In this document: positions 13,103-22,352 of the stretch, in pieces | Layout of the letters: each line of letters begins with the position of its first letter | How positions within the stretch are numbered: position 1 is the first letter of the stretch | Source: a virus | DNA: 27,197 bases | Virus record (IMG/VR): IMGVR_UViG_3300050821_004745 | Location: 1 to 27,197 of that record | Strand: one strand, 5' to 3' | Translations under genes and position numbers: made by a program | Notes under the pieces: model-generated | Seen by the model: only the letters and a program-made list of their open reading frames with translations | The model's database searches: none | Told to the model about the DNA's origin: nothing

Positions 13103-15596
13103 TGCTCTCCAACAGGCCGGTGCAGCAGCGGAGCCGAGTAACTTCGCGCCCCTGAACACCGACAGGATGTTCACCGGCCTATGGAGCAACCGCAACCCTC
13201 TGCGCGATGCCGCGACGTCGAACAATGAAGAGAAGTATTACGGTGCAAGACAGGACTCGATCCTCGGCGGATACAACAGCGAGATCAGCTCCAAGCTCAC
13301 CCTGCGCAGGCGTCCCGGCACGGTGGTTTACAACTACAACAACTTCGCTCCGATCAACCGCTTCTATGCGTTCAACACCTTCAGCCTGACGAGCGAGTTC
13401 ATCGTCGTTCTCGCGGACACCGCAACGCAAGTGTTGAACGTGACCGATGGAGGGAATCAGGCGATATGGAACAAGAGTTCGGGCGCGCTATCGACCTACT
13501 TCCTCGGCGTGGGCAACATCCTCTACTTCACGAACGGCGTGGAGAATAAGCAGTGGGACTACAACACCAACACCGTCTCTGACTGGGGCATCGCCGCGCC
13601 GACGAATGCGCCCTCGGTCTCGCTGCCGACCTTCACGGCCTACGGCGCGTGGCTCCCCAGTACCGTCTTCTCGCGCACCGTGCAGCAGGCCAAGGTTGTC
13701 ATCCTCGATCCCAACGGAAACATTCAGGTCTGCACGTTGTTCGGAAACACTGGTACCGCGAGCAGTATTTCGTGGAACACAGCCTCGCTCGGTGGAACCT
13801 CCGATGGCGGCGTGGAGTGGCAGAATCGCGGCAACGGTCTATGGACGGCGAATACCGGCATAAGCGGCTGGGACTTGCTCTATCACCAATCGACGGACGG
13901 CAATAACTACTTCTACTTCGCCGTCAACAATGGAACGTCAGCGGGTGGCCCTCCCACATGGCTTCCCGGCATCGGCTCGATCACTCAGGACAACGATGTG
14001 CAGTGGCAGAACATCGGGCGTCTGATGCAGCGCGCCGATATCGGCGACGACACGCCGATCGTCGGTACCGACACGATCGAAGACTCGTCAGGCAACATCC
14101 AATCCTGCGTTCAGGCGGGGAGGACGGGAGCCACAGCGCCCAACTTCAGCTCCATTCAGAGCGCCCTAACGTCCGATCCTACGGGCAATGCTGAGGGTGC
14201 GGCCATCTGGCAAAACGCTGGAGCGGTCGCACCCATCCAGTACGGCTACGCCTACATGAACGACAACACCGACGACATATCGAACATGTCACCGGCCAGT
14301 GTCACGATCAGCGCCAATGATGGTCATCCGGTGGTGGTGCAGGGAGTCGGATCGGCAGACCCGCAGGTGACCTCGGTCGTCATCTTCCGCACCCTCCATG
14401 GGGGCAGCACGTTCCTGTATGCGACCAAGATTGCGAACCCCGGAGGAGGCCAGCCGTGGGCGTTCACCGACTCCATTCTCGACGCCAACCTGAACATCTC
14501 ATGGCAGGCGCAAGTGAACGGCGAAGGTACACCGCTGCCGATCGGAGCGACGTGCATGGAGTACCACCTTGGCCGCATCTTCGCCGCCGTGGGCAACGTC
14601 GTCTATGCGTCGAGCGGCCCTGACGCAGCCGCATCCGGTTCGAGCGGTAACGCAGGCTTCGATACAACCTTCACCTGCCAGTCGAAGATCACGCGCTTTT
14701 GGGTGACGTCGATCGGCCTCATCGTCTTCACGGTGCGCGACTCCTACATCATCCTCGGCGATGGCGTGAACGTGCAACTCTACATGATCCGCTACATCCC
14801 GAGGATACCGCTGCTTTCGTACGATTGCTTCACCGAATTTCTCACCACCGGGTACATGATGATGGGAAATAAAACGGTCATCTCGCTCGACCCATCGTCG
14901 GGAGTCGTCGAGGTTGGGCAACCCATCGCGGACCTTCTCAATGCCTATAATCCCAAAACTTCGTACGTAACTTTCCACTCGCAGGAGAGCGGAGACACGG
15001 CGCTGTACGTCGCCGATGGAGCCGTGGGATGGTACCGGCTGGCTCCCACATCCGCACCCGAAAGCGGTTCCAACTGGAGTCCGCAAGCGCAGCTCGCCGC
15101 AGGCACGAGCGCCGTGCAATCCGTGGAGCTTTCGCCGGGATACTTCGGCCTGCTTATCGGTCCACCGACAGGGGGTGGGCCGATCCTCGCGCGGGAGCTT
15201 ACGGTGAACACAGATGCCGGAATGACGTACCCGGTAAAGACCCGTTTCGGTTCCGTTGTCGTAGCGCAGCCGGGGGAGCTTGCGGGACTCGCATGGATGA
15301 CGCTGGAGGCGGCGATGGAAGGCTCGGCTCCGTCCTTCTCGGTGATGCTATCCGAGGTCAATCCTGTACCAAACGGAAGCGACTTTGAGAACGTTCCGCG
15401 TACCCGGCAAGACCCTCCAAACCTTCCTCCCAGCCAGTCGCTTTACAGCAACCGGCACTCCCTTATGCAGAACCAGACACCGACATGGTGCCGACACTTC
15501 CAGTTCGAGATCGACTGGCCTGCCGAGGACGCGGCGAACGAACTTCTAACCTTCACGATCTTCGGTCAGATGTGGCAGGAGATGAGGAGTCAGTGA
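13095..15596 (+). CDS. Large tail protein (tail tube B / stabilisation-hub-like)
   Basis: This is an 833-residue protein from ATG 13095 (GAGGG upstream); the frame is open further up but without a ribosome site. The N-terminus ('FAPLNTDRMFTGLWSNRNPL', then the segment SILGGYNSEISSKL-TLRRRPG) recalls the opening of T7 gp12/P22 gp10-type tail hub proteins, where an arginine-proline-glycine turn is common. The rest is almost all beta. Three related modules lie at about 201-246, 265-306 and 326-376, each with a D-x-x-GN strand, a Gly-Thr turn and a final VxWQNxG. Context after two connectors fits a tail tube or nozzle. Function is inferred from place, size and this N-terminal pattern. Confidence 0.68.
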   Translation: MPNALQQAGAAAEPSNFAPLNTDRMFTGLWSNRNPLRDAATSNNEEKYYGARQDSILGGYNSEISSKLTLRRRPGTVVYNYNNFAPINRFYAFNTFSLTSEFIVVLADTATQVLNVTDGGNQAIWNKSSGALSTYFLGVGNILYFTNGVENKQWDYNTNTVSDWGIAAPTNAPSVSLPTFTAYGAWLPSTVFSRTVQQAKVVILDPNGNIQVCTLFGNTGTASSISWNTASLGGTSDGGVEWQNRGNGLWTANTGISGWDLLYHQSTDGNNYFYFAVNNGTSAGGPPTWLPGIGSITQDNDVQWQNIGRLMQRADIGDDTPIVGTDTIEDSSGNIQSCVQAGRTGATAPNFSSIQSALTSDPTGNAEGAAIWQNAGAVAPIQYGYAYMNDNTDDISNMSPASVTISANDGHPVVVQGVGSADPQVTSVVIFRTLHGGSTFLYATKIANPGGGQPWAFTDSILDANLNISWQAQVNGEGTPLPIGATCMEYHLGRIFAAVGNVVYASSGPDAAASGSSGNAGFDTTFTCQSKITRFWVTSIGLIVFTVRDSYIILGDGVNVQLYMIRYIPRIPLLSYDCFTEFLTTGYMMMGNKTVISLDPSSGVVEVGQPIADLLNAYNPKTSYVTFHSQESGDTALYVADGAVGWYRLAPTSAPESGSNWSPQAQLAAGTSAVQSVELSPGYFGLLIGPPTGGGPILARELTVNTDAGMTYPVKTRFGSVVVAQPGELAGLAWMTLEAAMEGSAPSFSVMLSEVNPVPNGSDFENVPRTRQDPPNLPPSQSLYSNRHSLMQNQTPTWCRHFQFEIDWPAEDAANELLTFTIFGQMWQEMRSQ

Positions 15597-15835
15597 TGCC
15601 CACCCTCAAACAGTCGAGTGCGGTCAATATGGCAGGATGGCAACCCGTAGCTCCACGAGCTGCGAGCAGCCAGCCTGCCAAAACCGCACCCACCGATCCC
15701 AGCACCCGGCGCAATCCGCAGATGCTCGCCGCGATGCCGCTGATGGCTTCGACCAACGATGCCCTCACCCGGCAGTTCTATGGAGGACAGAATGTACCCA
15801 CGTTTCGCATCCTTCCGGTAGGAGTCAAACAATGA
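15596..15835 (+). CDS. Small hypothetical virion-region protein
   Basis: This 79-residue product starts with TGATG overlap on the large tail gene. It is Ala/Pro/Ser-rich (APRAASSQPAKTAPTDPSTR) with a methionine-rich helix (NPQMLAAMPLMASTNDALTR) and a loose end. There is no signal peptide, cysteine or charged cluster. It is followed by an ATGA overlap with the GNAT-like gene. It could be a minor virion or assembly protein; no family is recognised. The start at 15596 is chosen by coupling, since the upstream part of the frame lies inside the tail gene. Confidence 0.58.
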   Translation: MPTLKQSSAVNMAGWQPVAPRAASSQPAKTAPTDPSTRRNPQMLAAMPLMASTNDALTRQFYGGQNVPTFRILPVGVKQ

Positions 15836-16323
15836 AGCTGTTCTTCCGTTTCGCGGACTATATAGTGCGCCCCGTCGAGGACAAGGACAGGATGTTCATC
15901 GACCTCACGCTCGACCGCGACGAGTACCACCGCGACGTGATGACTTCCGACTTCTTCCTTAAGCTGCTGCCGGGAGAGGCAGCGTGGGCGATCGAGGATC
16001 AAAAGGGTAACGTCCTCGTCTACTTCAAGACGCAGAACGTAGCGCGTATCAGCCTGATCTTCACCCAGCAGCGGGATCGCGAGCTGAACCGCGACGTTCT
16101 GACCAAGGGAACGGAGTGGCTGGCCGGTGTGCTGGCACAGAACCGGTTCCACGAAATGCTGTTCGATACCAAGGGCAGGGAACTACGGATCATGGCCAAA
16201 AGACGCCTCGGCTTCAGGGACTCGCCCGAGGAGCTAGTGAAGACCTTACCCACGCCTAGGTTACCGGGATGGCTGGAAGAGGTGTTGCACCACCGTCAAC
16301 AAGGTACACAGTCAGAGGGTTAA
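15832..16323 (+). CDS. GNAT-like protein (possible gp13-type internal virion protein A)
   Basis: This is a 163-residue protein with GTAGGAG before the ATG. Strand NVLVYFKTQNVARISLIF is followed by a long helix ('RDVLTKGTEWLAGVLAQN') and the 'EMLFDTKGRELRIMAKRRLG' segment. This is a GNAT-like order in which the last helix and strand end in a [K/R]RLGF motif. Similar small GNAT-like proteins sit at the start of the internal virion gene block in T7-like phages. The acetyl-CoA loop is not clear, so it may be structural rather than enzymatic. The C-terminal 35 residues are a basic helix and a disordered end. The fold call is moderate. Confidence 0.6.
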   Translation: MKLFFRFADYIVRPVEDKDRMFIDLTLDRDEYHRDVMTSDFFLKLLPGEAAWAIEDQKGNVLVYFKTQNVARISLIFTQQRDRELNRDVLTKGTEWLAGVLAQNRFHEMLFDTKGRELRIMAKRRLGFRDSPEELVKTLPTPRLPGWLEEVLHHRQQGTQSEG

Positions 16324-16327
16324 CCCC

Positions 16328-17104
16328 ATGTGCGGAGCCAATCAGCAGCAGCAGCAAATCTCGGATGCGCAGCAGCAGATGTACCAGACTTTGAACTCCA
16401 GCTACCAGACCGCCTTCGGCCAGAGTCAGGCGATCACAAACGCTCTGACGGCGCAGTTCCAACCCATCTTGGCCGCAGGTCCGGGGCAACAGGGTTTCTC
16501 CGCTGGCGAGAATCAGTCGCTCAATACATCCGCTGCCGAGAACATCGCGCAGAACTACGCCGCAGCGCAGAAGGCGACCGCGCAGGTGCTCGCTGCCCGA
16601 GGTGGTGGCAACACGCTTCTGCCCGACAGCACCAGCGCCAACCTCATCGCGCAGAATGCCAACCTCGCCGCACAGCAGAGATCGCAGGCGCAGAACACCA
16701 TCACGCAGGCCAACTATGCGCAGGGCTATCAGAACTGGGGGCAGGCGGCGAACGTCCTCACCAGTACGGCAGGCCTGCTGAACCCCAACGCCTACGCAGG
16801 TTCAGCAACCGGCGCGGGAACCGCCGCCGCCAACACCGCCAACCAGATCGCGCAGGCCAACAACTCGGTATGGAACGCCGCGATCGGTGCGCTCGGCTCA
16901 GTCGGTGGTGCGGCACTGGGGAACCCGAGCGGCATTATGTCGATGTTCGGTTCCAAGCCGTCGATCGACACCAACGCAATCAGTTGGGCTAACCCGGCGA
17001 ACTATGTCAACCCGATATCGAGCGGGACCGGATACCAAGGCCTCATGCTCCCATCGCTCTCGGGTACCGGGACAGTTCCCTACGCATCGGCAGGAGGCTA
17101 CTAA
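16328..17104 (+). CDS. Internal virion / DNA ejection protein, small
   Basis: This is a 258-residue Gln/Ala/Asn-rich protein. Residues 4-150 are long low-complexity helices ('QQQQQISDAQQQMYQTLNSS', then AENIAQNYAAAQKATAQ). Then comes a Gly/Ala-rich, weakly hydrophobic segment (AAIGALGSVGGAALG, about 188-202) and a loose C-terminus. This composition is typical of ejected core proteins (T7 gp14 or P22 gp7/gp20 class), which leave the head with the DNA and form a channel across the envelope. GAGGG lies ahead of the ATG. The stop overlaps the next ATG. The first of three such genes in order of increasing size, like gp14-gp15-gp16. Confidence 0.65.
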   Translation: MCGANQQQQQISDAQQQMYQTLNSSYQTAFGQSQAITNALTAQFQPILAAGPGQQGFSAGENQSLNTSAAENIAQNYAAAQKATAQVLAARGGGNTLLPDSTSANLIAQNANLAAQQRSQAQNTITQANYAQGYQNWGQAANVLTSTAGLLNPNAYAGSATGAGTAAANTANQIAQANNSVWNAAIGALGSVGGAALGNPSGIMSMFGSKPSIDTNAISWANPANYVNPISSGTGYQGLMLPSLSGTGTVPYASAGGY

Positions 17105-18936
17105 TGCCTGACACTATGACTGATCCAACGACCGACCCGACGACTGATACGACCGGTACGACGCCGACAGCCGCACCCGTTATCCCGAATCAATACACCC
17201 CGCCGCCGCCCACTACGACGCCCGATACGATGACCGCAGGTGTACCGCAAACGGGACAGCCAACCGCTCCCACGGTGATGCCAGCCGGGAACGTTCCTCT
17301 CTCCACACTATTGAATCAGGCCGCAGCGGTACATCACGGACGCACCGCGCGCGCTCTCAATGCCGTGGGATCGATCCTCGGTGGCGACACCACGTACCAC
17401 ATCGTTACCAATCCCGATGGCAGCGTGGACGCTACACCTCAACCATCCACGCCGGGAGAGAAGTGGGGAAGAGTTGCCAAGGCCGCACTCATGGGAGCCG
17501 CTAAAGGATTCGAGGTGGGACAGGGACCGGGAGGCGCACAACGCGCCGCCGCAGCCGGAATCGAGACCGGCATGGCGATGCCGCAGGCGCAACAGGATCA
17601 GACGCAAGCGCTGGCGCAAAAGGCTAACGATCAGAACCAGCAAAAGCTTCTTTTCAACGCGAACATCGCGTACCTCAACCAGCGCAATCTGGAGCAGTCA
17701 TGGATGCTCGGCCAACAGAAACAAGCCGCCAGTGAGCATGAAGAGGATCGCGATGTTCAATTCAACAAGCTCAAGGCCGACCTGCACATGGTCGATGTTG
17801 GCCCTGCCGAGGATGTAGAACAGGCAGCAAAAATCTATAACGGCAATCCGCAAGTGCAACAGGCGATGACGAACGGGAATCTGTTGATTCACCATTCCGG
17901 TACGCAAGCACCCCACGCTTACATCATTCCCGAGGACAAGCTGGCACAGTACGTATCGTCCGATCAAACAGGCTACCGGTACGGTGTGGACCCGACGACA
18001 AACAACGTGACCAAAACTCCATACACCATTACAGCTAACAGCGAGACCGGCCATGGAGCCTCGATTCGCATGGCCACAGAACAGAGTGAATATCTCAATG
18101 CGATAAAAGTCAGCTCGCAGGCGAAGCTACAAGCAGCGCAGGCAGCGAAGGATCGGGCCGCAGCTAATGCGCCACCGAAGGAAGAGGGAACGTGGACAGC
18201 AGGAACAGACACAGCCGGAAACCCGATAGAGCGCAATAGTAAGACTGGCGCGATGCGTCCCATGACACAAGGATTCCTGCCAACCGGAGCGTTCGATAAA
18301 AGGATGGCAGCACACCAAAAAGAGTTCGGTTCTGCGGTCGATAGTCTCAACTATGCGAACGACTATGCGTCAACGGGAAGCCCAAGCGGAACCTCAGATG
18401 AGGCTTTGATGGAGAAGTTCTTCGACCTCGCGAAGCCATCAACGGGATTCAGGATGACCAAGCCGCAACAGGACATGCTGAAACAAGCGCAGGATGCGAA
18501 GGACAGCATTGTCTCCGCAGCGCGGCATTACCTCACGCCCGAGGCTCCGTACTTCTCGCCCACCCTGCGCAGCAACATCGTGCAAACGATGAATGAGATC
18601 GGAAAGGCGAAAGGCATCCCCATTGTCAACGGGCGCGCAACACTGCCACCGCTGCCGCAATCGCAGCCGACCGGTGGTGGAACTGGTGGAGGAGGTATAG
18701 ACATTCCCGCTCCGATCGCACCCCCGAGGCCGGGAGGCACTATCAACACCACACTGAACGGAAAGACGGGAACCTTAAGCGCGACCGGATTGTTCACGCC
18801 AGATGACGGGAGCGCACCGACGCAGGTGCCGGGACACGGTTCGAGGCCTCAACTGCCAATGCCGAAGGTGGGTGACGTAGTAGCTGGACGAACGTTTCTC
18901 GGTGGCGATCCGGCATCGCCGAGTAGCTGGAGATAA
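17104..18936 (+). CDS. Internal virion / DNA ejection protein, middle
   Basis: This is a 610-residue protein. Residues 1-65 are Thr/Pro/Asp-rich and disordered (TDPTTDPTTDTTGTTPTAAP). The central 120-250 region is helical and Ala/Gln-rich (AKAALMGAAKGFEVGQGPG, then KANDQNQQKLLFNANIAY). A second helical stretch lies at ~325-370, and a Gly/Pro-rich linker (TGGGTGGGGIDIP) precedes a short terminal beta domain. It fits the middle ejection protein by position and composition. No peptidoglycan-cleaving motif was seen. It is coupled upstream by TAATG and separated from the next gene by three bases. Confidence 0.65.
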   Translation: MPDTMTDPTTDPTTDTTGTTPTAAPVIPNQYTPPPPTTTPDTMTAGVPQTGQPTAPTVMPAGNVPLSTLLNQAAAVHHGRTARALNAVGSILGGDTTYHIVTNPDGSVDATPQPSTPGEKWGRVAKAALMGAAKGFEVGQGPGGAQRAAAAGIETGMAMPQAQQDQTQALAQKANDQNQQKLLFNANIAYLNQRNLEQSWMLGQQKQAASEHEEDRDVQFNKLKADLHMVDVGPAEDVEQAAKIYNGNPQVQQAMTNGNLLIHHSGTQAPHAYIIPEDKLAQYVSSDQTGYRYGVDPTTNNVTKTPYTITANSETGHGASIRMATEQSEYLNAIKVSSQAKLQAAQAAKDRAAANAPPKEEGTWTAGTDTAGNPIERNSKTGAMRPMTQGFLPTGAFDKRMAAHQKEFGSAVDSLNYANDYASTGSPSGTSDEALMEKFFDLAKPSTGFRMTKPQQDMLKQAQDAKDSIVSAARHYLTPEAPYFSPTLRSNIVQTMNEIGKAKGIPIVNGRATLPPLPQSQPTGGGTGGGGIDIPAPIAPPRPGGTINTTLNGKTGTLSATGLFTPDDGSAPTQVPGHGSRPQLPMPKVGDVVAGRTFLGGDPASPSSWR

Positions 18937-18939
18937 GCC

Positions 18940-21204
18940 ATGGCAGAACCTTGGGAGATGTATCAGCAACAGGCTGCACAGCCAGCAGCGCCTCCACCAG
19001 CCGCGCCAGCCGCAGCCCCGCCTGCGCAGACTCCCGATACCTCCAGCGTTGAACCATGGCAGCTCTATCAGCAGCAAGCCGCACCATCGCCTGCGCAGCC
19101 AGCCGCAGCGCCGACGACACCAACCACGCCGGATGATAGTGGCATCCCGTCTTTGAGCGATGTGGTTCACAACTACATCCAAGGCGTGAAGCAGCGCGTG
19201 GGGAGCACACCTGCCGAGTTCGGTCACAACGTAGTCACGCGCCTCACCGACCTGAACCAAGGACTAGCGCAGCACGTCGATCGCTCCATGCTCACCATCG
19301 AACGCGCAGCGCGCGCCGTCGATCAGGCGCACGGCTTATTCACCAATGGCCACCCACTCGATGCGCAGATCGCGCATGATGAGGCCGTTGTCAATGCGCC
19401 TCGGCCTACCGATCCTGAACGGGCAGGATCACAGCAGCTCGGCGACGATGCCGGTAGCGTCATTGAGTACATGCTTGGCGAAGGTGCGCTGAAATCTCTC
19501 GGCGTCATGGATAAGATCGAAGCGCTCCAGCCTATCTCAAAAGCTATTCGCAGAAATCCGATGGTAGCGAAAGTTCTGAGAACCATGATCGAGCAGGGAA
19601 CAGTAGGTACCGCACAGGCAGGAGTACAGGGGGCATCGCTACCAGATGCGCTCACATCTGGAGCGGAGGCCGCAGCCGTAGGCGGTCTGACTGAAGCGCC
19701 ACAGGCTCGCGTAGGCGCGCGCGCAGCCACCGCCGCAGAGCTGGCACCTACGGAGATGGATGTGCGTGGCGTACCAGCCACGATACTCGCGTCCGAGCTG
19801 CCGGGAGCCACGCCGAGACAAACGGCAGCGGCGACGATCGCAGAGACGCCAGCGCTGCGTCAGGCGCGGCAAGAGGCATGGCAACAGCTCCCCGTCAATC
19901 TGGCAAAGGACGCAGTGACGAATGGCCTGAACGAAAGCAACAATGCATCGGTGGCCGATCTACGCCAACGCCTGCGCGACACCGAAGACCCCGACTTGGA
20001 ACAGCAGCTCACCCAGCAACTCAGCGATATTCGCGCTGGAGGAGCAGGTGCGCCAGCATGGAGCTACCTCACACCCGAAGGCGCATCGCTGTCGCCAGCG
20101 CAGACACGATCGGCAATGAACGCCCTGCGCGAGCACTGGCTATCGCAGGACTTCAGCCCAGCCGACGACCAGGCGATTCAGGACCGCTACAACGACATGA
20201 AGGATCAGCTCGATCGCTACGACACGATGCAGGGTACGCAGCCGGTAGGCCCGATCTATAACGTCGCCGACGCCGCCGACAACACCAGCAGCTTCGCCGA
20301 CGCCGCCAACCACATGCGCATCGTGGGCGATCGCGCACTCGCCGAGATGCCGCAACGGTTCCGTAATGACTACACGAATATCGCCGACCAACGGGCGAAG
20401 TTGCAGGACGACTTCGACGCGAACGCTGGCGTCCCAAAGTTGCAGGCTCCCATCGAGAAGGAGATTGCCCGTCTCAACACGCGCATGAATACGATCCTTC
20501 AGGAGCCGGACGTGATGGATGCCATCTCGCAGCCGCGAGCGGAACAGGCGCTCAAAGACAAGCGGCTGTCGGATGCATTCCAAGCGCTGCATAACGTGAT
20601 GACCAAGCACGTCACGCTGACGCCCGAGGAGTCAACCGCTCTCGGTACGCCGTCCGAGGCGCGAGGCTCAAGGCAGAGCCTCATCAACGATATCCGCGCG
20701 CTTCAGGATCAGTACGGTGATGTGCTCAATCCTGCGATCGGTGATCGCGGTCTGAACCACATCCTCGACCTCGGCCAGTACATGCAGATGCCGCAAGGCA
20801 ACGCGCGCGTTCAGAGCTTACTCGGCAATATGGTCATGGTCCTGCGCAGGCACTTCCAAGGTATGCGCGGTATGGCAAGTTCTGGAGGCGCAACCGTAGG
20901 CGCGTACACGCTCGCGCATCTGCTGGGTCATGTGACCGGCGCAACCAGCCTTGGCATCGGTGCGCTGGGAGCTGAAGCGCAGGCCGCGCGCACCCGCTAC
21001 AAGCTCGCTACCGATCCAGTGTTCAACCGCATGATCCGCGATCGCATGTCCACCGATCCAAACTTTATGAACCGCTTCATCTTCGGCGCTAAGTTCGTTC
21101 CACCACGCCACGCAGCTCCGTTGCTCGGCGCGATGATAACCGCGCCCGGTATGACGGCACCACCACCGGAGAACCAGAATGCCCCAAGTCAGCGAAATCC
21201 ATAG
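18940..21204 (+). CDS. Internal virion / DNA ejection protein, large
   Basis: This 754-residue protein opens with two copies of an EPWxxYQQQAA motif (residues 3-13 and 38-48), each followed by Ala/Pro-rich repeats. A mainly helical body follows, with hydrophobic or amphipathic stretches (for example VGAYTLAHLLGHVTGATSLG near 650) and a long charged middle. Size and place match gp16-like ejection proteins, but no lytic transglycosylase motif (ES..GG.. type) is visible, so this phage may carry wall-cutting activity elsewhere. Its last 26 nt overlap the next gene. Assigned by context and composition. Confidence 0.65.
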   Translation: MAEPWEMYQQQAAQPAAPPPAAPAAAPPAQTPDTSSVEPWQLYQQQAAPSPAQPAAAPTTPTTPDDSGIPSLSDVVHNYIQGVKQRVGSTPAEFGHNVVTRLTDLNQGLAQHVDRSMLTIERAARAVDQAHGLFTNGHPLDAQIAHDEAVVNAPRPTDPERAGSQQLGDDAGSVIEYMLGEGALKSLGVMDKIEALQPISKAIRRNPMVAKVLRTMIEQGTVGTAQAGVQGASLPDALTSGAEAAAVGGLTEAPQARVGARAATAAELAPTEMDVRGVPATILASELPGATPRQTAAATIAETPALRQARQEAWQQLPVNLAKDAVTNGLNESNNASVADLRQRLRDTEDPDLEQQLTQQLSDIRAGGAGAPAWSYLTPEGASLSPAQTRSAMNALREHWLSQDFSPADDQAIQDRYNDMKDQLDRYDTMQGTQPVGPIYNVADAADNTSSFADAANHMRIVGDRALAEMPQRFRNDYTNIADQRAKLQDDFDANAGVPKLQAPIEKEIARLNTRMNTILQEPDVMDAISQPRAEQALKDKRLSDAFQALHNVMTKHVTLTPEESTALGTPSEARGSRQSLINDIRALQDQYGDVLNPAIGDRGLNHILDLGQYMQMPQGNARVQSLLGNMVMVLRRHFQGMRGMASSGGATVGAYTLAHLLGHVTGATSLGIGALGAEAQAARTRYKLATDPVFNRMIRDRMSTDPNFMNRFIFGAKFVPPRHAAPLLGAMITAPGMTAPPPENQNAPSQRNP

Positions 21205-21910
21205 CAACCTGCGCAGAGCGACGACGACGTACGACGAGGAGCTGGAGATACCGCAGCACCTTCTCGACGAGTACAACACGCGCCCCGTCATCGATCGCAA
21301 GCCCACCAGCGAAGAGCAGGAAGGCATCGCCGAGCGCTACGAGTTCAACTATGCCGCCGCAGCTCCGCAGCGCTGGCACGATCAAAGACGCTTCATGGGC
21401 ATAGAGAACGAGCGGATGCGGCTGGTGAACATCATGCACCCGCACAAAATCTTTCGCCTGCTGCGCAGAGCCGGGGTGGACGCGAGGATTGAAGCGCCTA
21501 CATTCGACGTGTGGGTACCAGACGACAAGACCGGCAAGCTGGTGAAGGTCGAGCGCGAGCGCAGCAATGGACGCCTGTGGCTGGCCAACGTCGCCGTCAA
21601 CGGACGGGTGGGTGTGAGCGCGTGGGTGACCGACAAGGAGACCGGAGAGCGCAAGCGCAAACAGGTGACAACGCTCCAGTATCCCTGTGGTCCAGAGTGG
21701 AGTCTGATCCACTTCGACGAGTTCGATGTACCTATCACGGAGAAGTATCGCGGCTGGCGCACCGCCATGCTGCAAATGATCCTGCAAGACGTGGTGACCG
21801 AGGATGAGGTCAATCGAGCCTTCGGGCCGGTACCACTGCACTCGGTCAGTTTGCACTACCGTCAACAGCTCTATACGCACCGTCAGCGAAGGGTAGGACT
21901 CATCCAGTGA
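21179..21910 (+). CDS. Conserved-looking phage protein of unknown function
   Basis: This is a 243-residue protein with ATG 21179 inside the end of the previous gene and GGAG eight bases upstream. It is charged and mixed: an N-terminal helix (TTTYDEELEIPQHLLDEYNT), then RWHDQRRFMGIENERMRLVN, a beta-rich middle (DVWVPDDKTGKLVKVERERS, then LWLANVAVNGRVGVSAWV), and a terminal arginine-rich helix (QQLYTHRQRRVGLIQ). It has no recognised motif. Placed after ejection genes and before the lysin candidate, it could be a tail or virion-associated protein. GTGA overlap links it to the next gene. Confidence 0.68.
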   Translation: MPQVSEIHSNLRRATTTYDEELEIPQHLLDEYNTRPVIDRKPTSEEQEGIAERYEFNYAAAAPQRWHDQRRFMGIENERMRLVNIMHPHKIFRLLRRAGVDARIEAPTFDVWVPDDKTGKLVKVERERSNGRLWLANVAVNGRVGVSAWVTDKETGERKRKQVTTLQYPCGPEWSLIHFDEFDVPITEKYRGWRTAMLQMILQDVVTEDEVNRAFGPVPLHSVSLHYRQQLYTHRQRRVGLIQ

Positions 21911-22344
21911 CCTATGAAAACTACATCAAGGGGATGCTGGCCACGTTCGCCGTCGAAGAGGGCTATCGCTACGGTGGCACGGACTGTCCCATGGCCGTCG
22001 CGCAGGTGATCGCCAACCGGGTCGCTGCCGGATGGTTTGGTGGCGACTGGCGCATGACGATCCTCGATGCGCCCAAAGTGCGCGGGACGACATACCCGCA
22101 TCCGTTCGAGTACGACACGCGCGAGACCGCGTTCCGCCAGATCATCACCCTGATCGACGACGTGTACCACGGCATCGCCGACAGCTCCAACGTCAACCTT
22201 ATCGATGAGAGCGGGTCGATCCCAGCGCTCTACTACTGCGTATTGCACAACGTCACAAACGAGTGGTTCAGGCAACGTATCCTCAACGACCTTGATAACC
22301 ATCCGCGCATCGCTGTTGTGGGTCAGCTTACTTTCTTCGCGTGA
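21907..22344 (+). CDS. Putative endolysin, SleB-like cell wall hydrolase candidate
   Basis: This 145-residue product starts at GTG 21907, which shares TGA with the previous stop. E17-E18 in FAVEEGYRYGG is followed by CPMAVAQVIANRVAAGWFGG (27-46). This recalls the SleB/Hydrolase_2 pattern, an early Glu and then an 'AVAxVIxNRV' helix, which cuts peptidoglycan glycan strands. The C-terminal half (ALYYCVLHNVTNEWFRQRIL) keeps an aromatic core but no second clear motif. No signal peptide is seen. Place just after the ejection genes and near a tiny membrane protein (23361) supports a lysis role. The family match is weak, and a virion-associated hydrolase is also possible. Confidence 0.5.
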   Translation: MTYENYIKGMLATFAVEEGYRYGGTDCPMAVAQVIANRVAAGWFGGDWRMTILDAPKVRGTTYPHPFEYDTRETAFRQIITLIDDVYHGIADSSNVNLIDESGSIPALYYCVLHNVTNEWFRQRILNDLDNHPRIAVVGQLTFFA

Positions 22345-22352
22345 GGTGTGTG

